Positions 51,480 through 61,028 are shown, counted from the stretch's first letter. The stretch: 64,000 nucleotides of DNA from Ohtaekwangia sp. (GCA_021155195.1 JAJNPV010000042.1:806001-870000); one strand, 5' to 3'. Notes: generated by a model from the letters alone, not told the origin. Program-made: numbers and translations.

Positions 51480-53375
51480 CTAAACGCTCATCTTCTGAAT
51501 TCTCACAGCATTTAGTATTGCTAACAAAGCAACTCCCACATCAGCAATCACTGCTTCCCATAAGGTAGCTATGCCGCCCGCCCCAAGTAGCAGTACAGCA
51601 ATTTTTACTACCATGGCCAATGTAATGTTTTGCCAAACAATGCCACGGGTGATTTTTCCAATTTTGACAGCAGACACAATTTTTGAGGGCTGATCATTTT
51701 GAATAACAATATCAGCGGTTTCAATGGCAGCATCACTACCCAGGCCACCCATCGCAATACCGGCATCGGCCAAAGCAATAACGGGAGCATCATTCACGCC
51801 ATCGCCAACAAACGCAATGATTCTATTTTGATTCTTTAGTGTTTGAACTTTTTCTACTTTTCCTTCCGGGAGTAAATTTCCGAAAGCATTGTCAAGTCCA
51901 AGTGCACGGGCAACGGAATCAACTACATTTTGCTTATCGCCCGAAAGCATAATTGTTTTAATTTGAAGTTGATGAAGTTGAGCGATGGTTTGTTTAGCAT
52001 CTTGCTTTATTTCATCGGCAATGGTAATGTAGCCTGCATAGTGATTATCAATGGCAACGATCACAATGGTTTCTATCAGTGAATCAATTTCGGCAGGGTA
52101 GGGAATGTTGAACTTCTTTAACAGTTTAGTGTTTCCGGCAAGGATTGTTTTACCATCCACTACTCCCTTCAGTCCATGACCTGAAATTTCTTCCACACTT
52201 TGAGCCTGATCATCCGAAATGTCTGCATACTCAACAATGGCTTTCGCGATGGGATGTGTTGATTTTTTTTCTAATGCTGAAGCAAGTCGTACCAATTCAT
52301 TTTGATCAATATTGTTTGTAACAACTTGTTGAACGTTGAATACTCCTTTTGTCAGTGTTCCGGTTTTATCCATTACTACCGTATCGACTTTGGTCATTAT
52401 ATCCAGGTAGTTTGAACCTTTAAAAAGAATTCCATGTCGCGAGGCTAATCCAATCCCACCAAAATATCCAAGCGGAATGGAAACAACCAACGCGCACGGA
52501 CAGCTGATTACCAGAAATACCAGCGATCGGTAAAACCAGTCATTAAAAACGTAATCACCCACTAAAAAATAAGGAAGAAAACATACAGCAACAGCCAATG
52601 CAAAAACTATGGGAGTATAAACTTTTGCAAATCGACTAATAAATAATTGAGTTTGTGATTTGCGCGCTGTGGCCTCCTGAACCAATTCTAAAATTTTGCT
52701 CAGCTTACTATTGATAAACAAGGCTCGCACTTGTACCTCAGCAACTGTATTGAGATTGATCATACCCGCTAGAACTTTTTCTCCTTTTGATTTTGTATCG
52801 GGTTTGCTTTCTCCCGTAAGAGCGGCTGTATTGAAGGAAGAACTTTCAGAAATCAACTCCCCATCGAGCGCAACTTTTTCTCCGGGTTTAATCTGAATGA
52901 TTTCATTCAATGCAACTTCCCGGGGATGAACAACCTTCATACTTCCATTTCTGATAACAGTTACTTCATCAGGTCTAATGTCCAATAGCGCTTTAATGCT
53001 TCGTTTTGCTTTACTTACTGCTGAGTCCTGAAACCACTCCCCAATAGAATAGAAGATCATGACGGCAACCCCTTCGCTGTACGAACCAATGGCAAATGCA
53101 CCTATGGTTGCCACGCTCATCAAGAAAAATTCATTGAAGAAATCAAATCGTTTTGCTTTTCGAAAGGCTAGCGACAAAACATTGAAGCCACTTAATAGAT
53201 AAGCAACCAGATAGATAATAAGATTTACTGGAAATACCGGACTGTAGTAAAATCCAAATTCCAGCACAAGCATGATAATCAGAATTGCTAATGACAAAAG
53301 TAATTGCCAGTGAGTTTTCCAGACAGAGGCATTTTCTTCGTGATGTGAATGTTCGTGACTATGTATATCTGCCAT
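51480..53375 (-). CDS. Heavy-metal P1B-type ATPase, ZntA/CadA (Zn/Cd/Pb) class
   Basis: 631 residues. The N-terminus is a His-rich short metal site (HSHEHSHHEE) instead of the usual CxxC domain. Membrane CPC motif SCPCALV is near residue 292, phosphorylation site DKTGTLTKG near residue 333, then HP motif THPIAKAIVEYA and the hinge GDGVNDAP. The final helices carry the Lys and Asp (VVKIAVLLLGAGG, then ADVGVALLAILNA) typical of Zn/Cd pumps. It exports divalent metals from the cytoplasm. It is the last gene of the minus-strand run behind the TonB receptor and thioredoxin gene. Confidence 0.9.
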   Translation of the reverse strand: MADIHSHEHSHHEENASVWKTHWQLLLSLAILIIMLVLEFGFYYSPVFPVNLIIYLVAYLLSGFNVLSLAFRKAKRFDFFNEFFLMSVATIGAFAIGSYSEGVAVMIFYSIGEWFQDSAVSKAKRSIKALLDIRPDEVTVIRNGSMKVVHPREVALNEIIQIKPGEKVALDGELISESSSFNTAALTGESKPDTKSKGEKVLAGMINLNTVAEVQVRALFINSKLSKILELVQEATARKSQTQLFISRFAKVYTPIVFALAVAVCFLPYFLVGDYVFNDWFYRSLVFLVISCPCALVVSIPLGYFGGIGLASRHGILFKGSNYLDIMTKVDTVVMDKTGTLTKGVFNVQQVVTNNIDQNELVRLASALEKKSTHPIAKAIVEYADISDDQAQSVEEISGHGLKGVVDGKTILAGNTKLLKKFNIPYPAEIDSLIETIVIVAIDNHYAGYITIADEIKQDAKQTIAQLHQLQIKTIMLSGDKQNVVDSVARALGLDNAFGNLLPEGKVEKVQTLKNQNRIIAFVGDGVNDAPVIALADAGIAMGGLGSDAAIETADIVIQNDQPSKIVSAVKIGKITRGIVWQNITLAMVVKIAVLLLGAGGIATLWEAVIADVGVALLAILNAVRIQKMSV

Positions 53376-53449
53376 CTAATCCTGTTTTGATAAAGTTAGT
53401 ATGCATAATGCTAATTTAATCTTACAACAGTTTGAACGTTGCTGCATAC

Positions 53450-53920
53450 TTATAACTTGTTTAAAATAGTTAATAAATCAGCAGCATTAATAAACTGTGG
53501 ATACTGAAAAGTGATTTCATAATTACTATTAAGAAAACTGAGCGTTGGATACGACACTTCACCGTTTATACGACCCAATTGCTCGGCCAATTCATGAATG
53601 CCTGTATTATTTCCGGTAGGTTTAAACTTAAATGTACTACCCAGCATTGTAATCGTTCTTTTTTCCTCAGCATCAAGATCGATGAAATAGAAACGCTCAT
53701 TGAGTGTTGAAATTACTTCTTTGTTTTTAAACGTGGTGTTTTGCATGGCTGCACAATACTTGCACCAATCCGTATGGATGAAGACTACTACAGGCCTTGC
53801 TTCCTTTTTTTGTAAGCTATCAAGTTGTTCGAATTGATATGCTTTAAGCTGCGCATATCCCGGTTGCAGGATTAACAGCAGAAAGGAGATCAGGATAACG
53901 CGATGTAAATAAAATTTCAT
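53450..53920 (-). CDS. Periplasmic thioredoxin-like protein
   Basis: 156 residues with a signal peptide (VILISFLLLILQPGYAQ). The redox centre is DWCKYCAAM near residue 52, and a cis-Pro-like segment EVSYPTLSFLNSN is near residue 119. Such proteins reduce or insert disulfides in the periplasm; next to metal-transport genes they often serve metallochaperone or copper/zinc stress roles. Its start overlaps the TonB-receptor stop (ATGA), so the two are translated together. Confidence 0.85.
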   Translation of the reverse strand: MKFYLHRVILISFLLLILQPGYAQLKAYQFEQLDSLQKKEARPVVVFIHTDWCKYCAAMQNTTFKNKEVISTLNERFYFIDLDAEEKRTITMLGSTFKFKPTGNNTGIHELAEQLGRINGEVSYPTLSFLNSNYEITFQYPQFINAADLLTILNKL

Positions 53921-56190
53921 TTCAGTGTATATCTAAACCCCAGAAATCCCCGAATGCCTTGATTGGCTGCATATACATACGTAGGGTCGAACGTGAGTGC
54001 GTTAGGATTATCAGAAGTAGGCACAACGTGTCCATTAGAATCAAAGACTACGTTTTTATCAAACGGATCAAACGATCGTGCAATGCTGTTGGCAGCCGGA
54101 GTAAAGTTGAGCAGGTTTTTAACACCTCCGTAGAGTTCCCATTGAGAACCTAGTCGCTTGGTGAGTTGTATATTTTGAATACTCCACCAGGGTGAGTACG
54201 GATCGCGGTTATCCAGTTCACCTAACAAGGGCAGGCGCATGGGGCCATATAAGTTTCCAGTATAATCAACCGTAATACCAACGGATGAAAAAGTATAACC
54301 AACATTCCAAACACCTTGGAATGATTCGGTGAGTAATTGCCTGAACCGCTCTCCATTTTCTTCTACCGATACATCCATCACTGTAGCACCCGCTAGTATT
54401 TTTAATCCATTTTTCCAGTCTACATCCACATTGAGTGAAATTCCTTTGGACACAGAATGACCCTCGAGATTACGATAAATAATTTTGTTTGGATCAGTTT
54501 CGTAATCGGGTAGAATGCGGTTTGTAAAATAGGTATAGAAGGCACTGCCGTCTAACCCTATAAATGTATTGCCCTGTGTATAAATTTTCTTTACAAAATT
54601 TATGTTGGTGTTCCAGGAAGTTTCAGGTTTCAACGATCCAACAAATTCTACTGTTCTTGCTCCCGTTAGGGCTGCATGGTCTTCGGTAAATACATTAGCC
54701 ACTCTATACCCATTACCCGTACTAACGCGCAGCACATTTTTTTTGTCTGGTGTATTCCATTTATAGTTGATCCGTGGGGTGAAGATGCTTCCATGAATGC
54801 TATTATAATCGTAGCGCATGCCCAGTAAGATTTTATTAGTTTCATTCAAACTAATTTCATCTTGGATAAAAGCTCCTGGCAAATGAATTTCAGAGGCTTC
54901 GTTTTCGTCAGTATCCGAATTAAAAGTTGCCGGAGTATTGTCATCATAATAAGTATATCGATAAGCTGCACCCACTAAAAGATCATGGCTTTTTAATTTT
55001 TTGCTCCAAGAAAATTGTGCGAAGCCAATGTATTGATCAGCTACATAAGAATTGAAACCGTATACTGAGTTTTGGCTATGTCCGTTAGCACTAAACTGAA
55101 AATTGATCAACTCCTTTAAAGGAAGTTGGTAGATTCCAAACGTTTCCCACCGGCTGGTATAAATACTTTCTCCATAAATTTCATCACCACCCCGAAATGT
55201 CTTCGACCATCTCATATCACCACCCCAACGATCTTCATATACATAACGCCCGGCCAGGGAGAAGGTACGATTTCGCTGGCGTTGAAAACTGATTTTGTCG
55301 AAAACTGAAATCCTGTTTTGTAAGGTGAGATCGGTGAAGCCATCGCCATTATTATCAATCGGGTTTTGGTAGTTGAAATAGTTGACTCCTAAAAGCGATG
55401 AGGCTTTACTTCCTAATTTATATTTAACACTTACATCGGTATTGATCTCGCCCCATCCGGTAGCAAATATATCTATTGACGTTAACGGGGCCGAAGAAGG
55501 TTGCTTGGTAATGATGTTAATCAAACCACCCACCGCCTCCGAACCATATAAGGTAGAAGCCGGACCTTTTACTATTTCCATTCGTTCGATAAGCGATTGA
55601 GGAATTCCCGTAAGGCCATAAACAGTTGATAAGCCGCTGACAATCGGCATACCGTCAATCAACACCATGGTATAAGGTCCTTCCAGTCCGTTAATATGAA
55701 TGTCGCCTGTGTTGCAGACATTGCAATTTAGTTGCGGCCTTACGCCATTCACATTTTGAAGCGATTCAAAAATGGAAGGAGTAGGATTGGCTTTGAAAAA
55801 AGTTTTGCTGTAGACTTCTACTGGCACAGGACTTTCCGATCGCGAGACTTCCTTCATCGTGCCCGAGATTACCACTTCATTTAAGGTGTTAGCTTGTTCA
55901 ACTAATTCAAAATTGATGGTTATGTGCTGACCTGATTGAACGGCTATCGTCTTTTTTTGAGTTTCAAAACCAATAGAGGACACAACTAATGTGTATGTGC
56001 CTGCAGGAATATTGTCTATGCGGTATACTCCACGAATATCCGTGGCATTGCCGAAGGTGGTTCCTTGCAGACCCACATTGGCAAATTCTACAGGTTCACT
56101 TCTGGAGGTAACAGTACCAGAAACACTCCCTTGTGCAAACACAGACAGAGGAGCAACTGCAATAAGTAAAATTTGTGCGAACCGATGCAT
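53917..56190 (-). CDS. TonB-dependent receptor, probably metal-related
   Basis: 757 residues. Signal peptide, then a carboxypeptidase-regulatory-like domain (about 22-105), a plug with SPVPVEVYSKTFFKANPTPSIFESLQNVNGVRPQ and NCNVCNTGDIHINGLEGPYTMVLIDG, then GPASTLYGSEAVGGLINIITKQPSSA and a beta-barrel ending FLGFRYTLK. The CxxC-containing plug segment is found in receptors of several Bacteroidetes metal loci. The co-translated thioredoxin gene, the ZntA gene and the divergent DtxR/MntR regulator argue for a metal or metallophore ligand. Confidence 0.87.
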   Translation of the reverse strand: MHRFAQILLIAVAPLSVFAQGSVSGTVTSRSEPVEFANVGLQGTTFGNATDIRGVYRIDNIPAGTYTLVVSSIGFETQKKTIAVQSGQHITINFELVEQANTLNEVVISGTMKEVSRSESPVPVEVYSKTFFKANPTPSIFESLQNVNGVRPQLNCNVCNTGDIHINGLEGPYTMVLIDGMPIVSGLSTVYGLTGIPQSLIERMEIVKGPASTLYGSEAVGGLINIITKQPSSAPLTSIDIFATGWGEINTDVSVKYKLGSKASSLLGVNYFNYQNPIDNNGDGFTDLTLQNRISVFDKISFQRQRNRTFSLAGRYVYEDRWGGDMRWSKTFRGGDEIYGESIYTSRWETFGIYQLPLKELINFQFSANGHSQNSVYGFNSYVADQYIGFAQFSWSKKLKSHDLLVGAAYRYTYYDDNTPATFNSDTDENEASEIHLPGAFIQDEISLNETNKILLGMRYDYNSIHGSIFTPRINYKWNTPDKKNVLRVSTGNGYRVANVFTEDHAALTGARTVEFVGSLKPETSWNTNINFVKKIYTQGNTFIGLDGSAFYTYFTNRILPDYETDPNKIIYRNLEGHSVSKGISLNVDVDWKNGLKILAGATVMDVSVEENGERFRQLLTESFQGVWNVGYTFSSVGITVDYTGNLYGPMRLPLLGELDNRDPYSPWWSIQNIQLTKRLGSQWELYGGVKNLLNFTPAANSIARSFDPFDKNVVFDSNGHVVPTSDNPNALTFDPTYVYAANQGIRGFLGFRYTLK

Positions 56191-56237
56191 TGGATTTATC
56201 TGCTGTAACTGTTTTGATTAGGTTTACAAAATTAAAA

Positions 56238-56255
56238 TGTTAGACGTATCTAACA
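56238..56255. promoter_or_regulatory. Candidate DtxR/MntR operator in the divergent promoter
   Basis: Perfect 7-bp arms TGTTAGA / TCTAACA around CGTA, in the 92-bp gap between the TonB-receptor start and the regulator gene. Its position, near both starts and upstream of a DtxR-type gene, fits an autoregulatory metal box. Confidence 0.65.
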
Positions 56256-56309
56256 AATTAATTATAGCAATTAAATAACGAAATGTTATTTTTGATTGAA
56301 AATGAAGGT

Positions 56310-56963
56310 ATGGGCTCCTTAACGGAAGAAAATTATATCAAGTCTGTTTACTCGCTATCGCAGGCAACCGGGGAAGTAATTGTCTCTGAACTTGCCAAAA
56401 AACTACAGGTAAAGCCACCCACCGTAAACAGCATGATGAAAAAACTGGCACTGAAGAAGTGGGTTGTGTATGCGCCTTACAAAGGCATTAAGGTAACTGA
56501 TAAAGGAAAGAAAGAAGCGCTATCCATTATCAGAAGGCATCGGTTGGCCGAATTATTTTTAGTGAACGTGATGAAGTTGGGCTGGGAGGAAGTGCACGAT
56601 ATTGCCGAACAATTAGAACACGTGGAGTCAAACCGCTTTTATGATCGAATCGATGAAATGTTGGGCTATCCAAAATTTGATCCTCATGGTGAGCCCATTC
56701 CCGATGCAAACGGAAAGATTTTGAATGACAAGCGCATTGCACTCAATCAGGCAAAGGAAAATGCCACTGTAAAAATTGTCGCTGTCGCGGATGACAAGAA
56801 ATCATTTTTAGATCACTTAAATGATAAAGGCCTTAAGATTGGGGAGAAGGTACTTATAAAGAGAAAAGAAGCGTATGATGGGTCGGTGGTGTTAATCAAT
56901 AAAGCAAAAGTTGAACTGATGATTACGCATCAGGTAGCGGAAAGGATTTTGGTTGAAGAGTAA
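56310..56963 (+). CDS. DtxR/MntR-family metal-dependent transcriptional regulator
   Basis: About 217 residues from ATG 56310, where the protein starts like other MntR members (MGSLTEENYIKSVYSLS); ATG 56283 would add nine. The HTH is VSELAKKLQVKPPTVNSMMKKLALKKWVVY, followed by the metal-binding dimerisation domain with HRLAELFLVNVMKLGWEEVHDIAEQLEHVES, and an SH3/FeoA-like C-terminal domain (EKVLIKRKEAYDGSVVL). It likely represses the divergent TonB-receptor/thioredoxin/ZntA genes when metal is plentiful. Confidence 0.92.
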   Translation: MGSLTEENYIKSVYSLSQATGEVIVSELAKKLQVKPPTVNSMMKKLALKKWVVYAPYKGIKVTDKGKKEALSIIRRHRLAELFLVNVMKLGWEEVHDIAEQLEHVESNRFYDRIDEMLGYPKFDPHGEPIPDANGKILNDKRIALNQAKENATVKIVAVADDKKSFLDHLNDKGLKIGEKVLIKRKEAYDGSVVLINKAKVELMITHQVAERILVEE

Positions 56964-56964
56964 A

Positions 56965-56995
56965 CCTCATCCCGGGCCCTTCTCTAGAGGAGAAG
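56965..56995 (-). repeat. Inverted-orientation copy of the compound palindromic element
   Basis: CCTCATCC (56965-56972), then CTTCTC / GAGAAG (56979-56984 and 56990-56995) around TAGAG. It starts two bases after the regulator's stop. This is the left-right reverse of the copies near the tra genes. Confidence 0.6.
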
Positions 56996-57385
56996 TGTGA
57001 AGAGTAGCTAATGTTGCAGTGAAATAAATTTTAACCCACACCCTTAATTTTTGCACTTGTTCTTCACAACTTATCTCATTATTTCTCTTTCGTTCTTTTT
57101 GTCTTAGACACAAAAAGAACCAAAAAGGTCAAGGCAAAAAAATGCTTCCCCGCTCATTCTAACGCACCCCCGCTTTTTTGCCGGGCCACCGCGCTTGAGA
57201 TTTCAAACTGAGATTTATCATTTGATAACGAATGGTTTTGAGGTCTGTAATTATGAATCAATTTGTCTAATTACTATCAAATGAAATTTGGAAGAGGTAG
57301 TGCGCTGGCCTGAACGAAGGGACAAAGCAAATGAGCGCGATGCCTCTTGCTATTAGAAAGATAAATATGTTGAGTAAATAGAAGG
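56996..57385. other. Gene-free DNA with an 11-bp stem-loop
   Basis: No gene between the regulator and the nitrilase stop. GTTCTTTTTGT (57092-57102) pairs with ACAAAAAGAAC (57110-57120), followed by CCAAAAAGGTC and a stretch ending with a GC-rich segment. I recognise this as a palindrome frequent in Bacteroidetes intergenic DNA and able to terminate transcription from both sides. Confidence 0.5.
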
Positions 57386-58303
57386 CTAACCCTTCTTCAC
57401 CTTCAACTCAAAAACATCCGGCCGTGCATAATGCCCAATCACATCAAAATCCATTTTAGCTTTAATGATTTCTCGATGATCAATCTCCGCAGTGATAATT
57501 CCTTCTTTATCATAAAGCGGTCCCGCCAAGGGTTTGCCTAACGGTGAGATGATGCAACTTCCCCCTTTACTGGGAAGCGAGGGGTGTGTTTCACCGATAT
57601 AGGCTTTCAAATCATCCGGGTAATGATCGCGGGTTAAGTATTGATTACAACCCAACACAAAACACCGACCTTCACACGCAATGTGTTCCATGGATGATTG
57701 CCACGTATCGCGACAGTCTGCAGTAGGGGCGAGGTAGATTTCAATTCCTTGCTGATACATGGCAGTCCGCGCAAGCGGCATATAATTTTCCCAACAAATC
57801 AATCCCCCAATTTTTCCGAGCTTCGTATCCAACACATTGAGATCGGTGCCATCACCTTCGCCCCACAAAATTCGTTCGGCCGCAGTGGGTTTTAGTTTTC
57901 TGTGTTTGTGAGCCAACACACCTTGCGGAGAAAAATATAGCAACGAACAATACAACGTATCACTCACCGAATCTTTTTCGGTAACGCCCACTACCAGCCA
58001 GGCTTTTGTTTCTTTAGCAGTACGCGCAAGTAAATCAGTCTCGGGTCCGGGTACAACAATTGAGTTTTCCCAATAGCGCAAAAACATTTCGCGGCCCTCG
58101 GGCGTGCGACCGCCCACCGTGGTTCCAAAAATTAACCCGCGCGGGTAACCGGGAATAAAAACTTCAGGAAATAAAATCAATGCAGCTTTTTCTTTTGCAG
58201 CCTGGTGCGCCAGCGTTTGAATTTTATCTACTGTTTGTGCCTTATTAAAAAAGACCGGTGCAGCTTGAACAACAGCAGCAATAAAGATGGGTGGAGTTTC
58301 CAT
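57386..58303 (-). CDS. Nitrilase (carbon-nitrogen hydrolase family)
   Basis: 305 residues. The catalytic triad is complete: Glu47 in LFPEVFIPGYPRG, Lys136 in HRKLKPTAAERILWGEGDG and Cys170 in GGLICWENYMPLAR. The RKLKPT...WGEGDG and CWENYMPL signatures place it in the true nitrilase branch (nitrile to carboxylic acid and ammonia) rather than with amidases. No operon partners, so the physiological nitrile cannot be named. Cytoplasmic, likely a large oligomer. Confidence 0.92.
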   Translation of the reverse strand: METPPIFIAAVVQAAPVFFNKAQTVDKIQTLAHQAAKEKAALILFPEVFIPGYPRGLIFGTTVGGRTPEGREMFLRYWENSIVVPGPETDLLARTAKETKAWLVVGVTEKDSVSDTLYCSLLYFSPQGVLAHKHRKLKPTAAERILWGEGDGTDLNVLDTKLGKIGGLICWENYMPLARTAMYQQGIEIYLAPTADCRDTWQSSMEHIACEGRCFVLGCNQYLTRDHYPDDLKAYIGETHPSLPSKGGSCIISPLGKPLAGPLYDKEGIITAEIDHREIIKAKMDFDVIGHYARPDVFELKVKKG

Positions 58304-58484
58304 TGGGTTTTTTAGAAAACTTAAAAATAAAGAATGCGCAGATGAAAATTAACCGCGGAATGCAGTGAGGTTTGCTAAGGTCATACGCCCCGCTCAGGCA
58401 TCATATTACACCTAGCGTTCTTTGCCGGTATGTATAAAATCTGGAGTGGTTTTGGAGCATACCTTATCATAAATTAGAAAAGCC

Positions 58485-58865
58485 ATGACTACCCATGACA
58501 ATTATGCACAGGCACTATTGCATTTAACTTACCTGTTAATCTGGTCAGATAGCGAGATTTCGGGGGATGAGATCTATTATCTTGACAAAATCAAAGAGTC
58601 GGAAGGAATTAGCAATGCGGTTTTTGACCAATTTAATAATTCCGTAATTGGGAAAACAGGTCGCGAAATTTACCAGAGTGGGATAAAAATGATTAACGAT
58701 TGTTCCCTCGAACTTAAAATCAGGGCCTTTGTAAAATTATTTCAGTTGGCTAATGCCGATGGAGTTTTTCATGTAAAGGAAGTGCGATTATTATTATATG
58801 CTACCAAGTTGGCCGACCTTGATTTTGAATCCATCATGGCTGAGGTGAAAAAGGAAATTCGTTGA
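58485..58865 (+). CDS. TerB-like small helical protein
   Basis: 126 residues, all-helical. Two similar halves contain acidic patches resembling TerB/DjlA proteins: LIWSDSEISGDEIYYLDKIKE and LANADGVFHVKEVRLLLYATKL. TerB-domain proteins are linked to tellurite and other stress responses, but single-domain forms have no defined function. It stands alone. Confidence 0.6.
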   Translation: MTTHDNYAQALLHLTYLLIWSDSEISGDEIYYLDKIKESEGISNAVFDQFNNSVIGKTGREIYQSGIKMINDCSLELKIRAFVKLFQLANADGVFHVKEVRLLLYATKLADLDFESIMAEVKKEIR

Positions 58866-58869
58866 GTTA

Positions 58870-58947
58870 TTAACCGCAGAGTACATAGTGGTTCGCAAAG
58901 AACTATGAATAAAAAACTTTGCGTTTCTCAGGGTTCTTTGCGGTTAA
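58870..58947. repeat. 78-bp inverted-repeat element (TTAACCGC ends)
   Basis: TTAACCGCAGAG (58870-58881) and CTTTGCGGTTAA (58936-58947) are 12-bp inverted ends with one mismatch. They lie between a stop and the next gene. The layout is like a small non-autonomous repeat element; no target-site duplication was identified. Confidence 0.5.
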
Positions 58948-59002
58948 ATGTTTTTAGATTCAGAGTTTGTATATTTAACTCTCTTTCCAAAATCTAATCC
59001 TT

Positions 59003-59548
59003 ATGATGAAAAAAATTCTAATTGGTGTTGGTGTGCTATTCATAGGCTTTCTCGGCTTTCTTGGATACACCGCTATGTTTCCTAAAAGTCCCCCAACCAC
59101 AACTTCGTTCAGCGATAAGGGGCTTGATATAAAAGTTACCTACTCTCAACCTTCCAAACGCGGGAGGGTAATTTTTGGTGAAGAGAAGGATGGTGCTTTG
59201 CAACCTTACGGTAAATACTGGCGATTGGGTGCCAACGCAGCTACCGAAATAACATTTAGTAAGAACGTTACCTTTGCCGGTCAGCCGTTAAGTGCTGGAA
59301 GTTACCGCATGTATGCAGTGCCTGGGGCAACCTCTTTTAAAGTAGGTCTTAATTCGGAGACAGGAGTTTACTTTGCCAATGAAGAGCCTGATTATACCAA
59401 AGATGTTTTAACAGTAGATGTTCCCGTAACGAGTGCACCCACTGAAACTGAAAAATTCGTAATCAACTTTGCGAGTGATTCTACAGGTATTAATATGGAT
59501 TTTATTTGGGATAAAACGTTGGTGCGCGTTCCCATCACGGTTCAATAA
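59003..59548 (+). CDS. DUF2911 membrane-anchored protein
   Basis: 181 residues. An N-terminal membrane helix (ILIGVGVLFIGFLGFLGYTAMF) is followed by the DUF2911 domain: VTYSQPSKRGRVIFG, YGKYWRLGANAATEITFSKNVTFAGQPLSAGSYRMYAVPG. A common Bacteroidetes family with no assigned activity, presumed beta-sandwich. The amidohydrolase gene starts six bases after its stop. Confidence 0.9.
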   Translation: MMKKILIGVGVLFIGFLGFLGYTAMFPKSPPTTTSFSDKGLDIKVTYSQPSKRGRVIFGEEKDGALQPYGKYWRLGANAATEITFSKNVTFAGQPLSAGSYRMYAVPGATSFKVGLNSETGVYFANEEPDYTKDVLTVDVPVTSAPTETEKFVINFASDSTGINMDFIWDKTLVRVPITVQ

Positions 59549-59554
59549 TTTTAG

Positions 59555-60688
59555 ATGGCATTCATAAAACGGAATTGGGTATGGTCGTTACTGGCCATAC
59601 TCATTTTTTTTGGTATAGCCTATTGGCTGATTGGCAAGATTCAATACCGCAACAATGTGATGGACGTAGAAGACTACGAGCCCATCTCAACCCTAAAAGT
59701 TCCTGAACACAAACTCACCCGCGCAAAGTTTCCCTTCATTGACGTGCATAACCATCAATGGACTATGCCCATTCAAGACCTCGATAAGCTGATCGTTGAA
59801 ATGGATTCGCTCAACATGGGTGTGATGGTAAACCTCAGCGGCTTTCGCGGAAAGTATTTGGAGTGGTCGCTCGATAACGTAAATGAAAATTATCCCAATC
59901 GGTTTATTCTTTTTCTGAATATCAATTTCGAAAACCTGGATGATGAAGGCTGGCCGAACGAAACGCTGGCCATGATGGACGAAGCCGTGAAGCAAGGTGT
60001 GCGCGGCTTAAAAGTGTATAAAGGATTAGGGCTTACCGATGTGGACAATGACGGAAACAGAATTGCCATTGATGATCCGCGGCTCGATCCTATCTGGGCG
60101 AAGTGTGGTGCGTTGGGCATTCCGGTGTTGATCCATTCTGGTGAACCCAGTTCATTCTGGAAACCGAAAGATAAGTACAACGAGCGTTGGCTCGAACTAA
60201 AGCAGGAGCCAAGCCGCTACCGCGATCCCGCCAAGGTGCCACCCTTTGAAGAAGTAATGGCCGAACAACATCATGTGTATCGCAAACACCCGGAAACAAA
60301 ATTTATCAATGCCCACCTCGGTTGGTTTGGTAATGATTTGGAACGATTAGGAAATTTATTTGATGAATTACCTAATGTATATACCGAATTGGGTGCAGTG
60401 CTGGCAGAGTTAGGCCGCCAACCCAAAACTGCGCGTGCTTTTTTAATTAAGTACCAGGACCGCGTGATGTTTGGTAAGGACACGTATAAAATGGAAGAGT
60501 ATTATACCTACTTCCGCGTGTTGGAAACCAGCGATGAATATTTTGATTACTACCGCAAGCGCCACGCCCATTGGAAAATGTATGGCCTTGAGCTACCCGA
60601 CTCCGTGCTGCGCAAAGTGTATTACAAAAATGCCCTTGGCGTGATACCAGGGATTGATAAGAGTTTGTTTCCGGTGAATGAGAAATAG
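59555..60688 (+). CDS. Amidohydrolase-family protein, membrane-anchored
   Basis: 377 residues. An N-terminal membrane helix (WVWSLLAILIFFGIAYWLIG) is followed by a TIM-barrel. The metal motif FIDVHNHQW is near residue 62, then GLKVYKGLGLTDVDNDGNRIAIDDPRLDPIWAKC, IPVLIHSGEPSSFW and FINAHLGWFG provide the other ligands, with MFGKDTYK as the final acidic site. It resembles the amidohydrolase_2 subgroup (decarboxylases, lactonases, deacetylases); substrate unknown. Probably co-transcribed with the DUF2911 gene. Confidence 0.85.
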   Translation: MAFIKRNWVWSLLAILIFFGIAYWLIGKIQYRNNVMDVEDYEPISTLKVPEHKLTRAKFPFIDVHNHQWTMPIQDLDKLIVEMDSLNMGVMVNLSGFRGKYLEWSLDNVNENYPNRFILFLNINFENLDDEGWPNETLAMMDEAVKQGVRGLKVYKGLGLTDVDNDGNRIAIDDPRLDPIWAKCGALGIPVLIHSGEPSSFWKPKDKYNERWLELKQEPSRYRDPAKVPPFEEVMAEQHHVYRKHPETKFINAHLGWFGNDLERLGNLFDELPNVYTELGAVLAELGRQPKTARAFLIKYQDRVMFGKDTYKMEEYYTYFRVLETSDEYFDYYRKRHAHWKMYGLELPDSVLRKVYYKNALGVIPGIDKSLFPVNEK

Positions 60689-60737
60689 TTTTAAAGTAGT
60701 ATTTTAGATTCATATTGACAAAGACAAATTGCTTCAA

Positions 60738-61028
60738 ATGCATTTTTTAGTAGCCTGGGATATTAAAACAAGATCTGAATACCTCAAATTAAACAATCAA
60801 CTTAAAGGCTGTTTAAAGGGTTATTCATGGGTAAGGCCTTTGAAAAATATCTATATTGTTAAGGTTGATTCAATGGAGGATAGAAAATTGATAAGGACAT
60901 CGTTAAATGGTGTTGCTAAGGAGAATGGAAAAAAAATTAATATTTTAATAGGCCCCTTGATGGAGGGTGGTTCTTATGGAGGATGGCTACCTATGCTTTT
61001 ATGGGATAAAATAAAGAAAAGAACCTAA
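60738..61028 (+). CDS. Small protein with possible Cas2-like ferredoxin fold, unknown function
   Basis: 96 residues from ATG 60738. HFLVAWDIKT at the start, then a helix, then PLKNIYIVKVDSMEDRKLI and KKINILIGPLMEGGSYGGWLPMLLWDKI fit a beta-alpha-beta-beta-alpha-beta ferredoxin-like protein such as Cas2 or related nucleases and toxins, with an early Asp in the Cas2 position. No CRISPR repeats or cas genes are nearby. The next gene starts directly after its stop, so the two probably act together. Confidence 0.4.
   Translation: MHFLVAWDIKTRSEYLKLNNQLKGCLKGYSWVRPLKNIYIVKVDSMEDRKLIRTSLNGVAKENGKKINILIGPLMEGGSYGGWLPMLLWDKIKKRT

Noticed and set aside
60738..61028. Calling this gene cas2
   Set aside because: Only the general fold resembles Cas2; no CRISPR array or cas1 is near, so the name would be unsupported.
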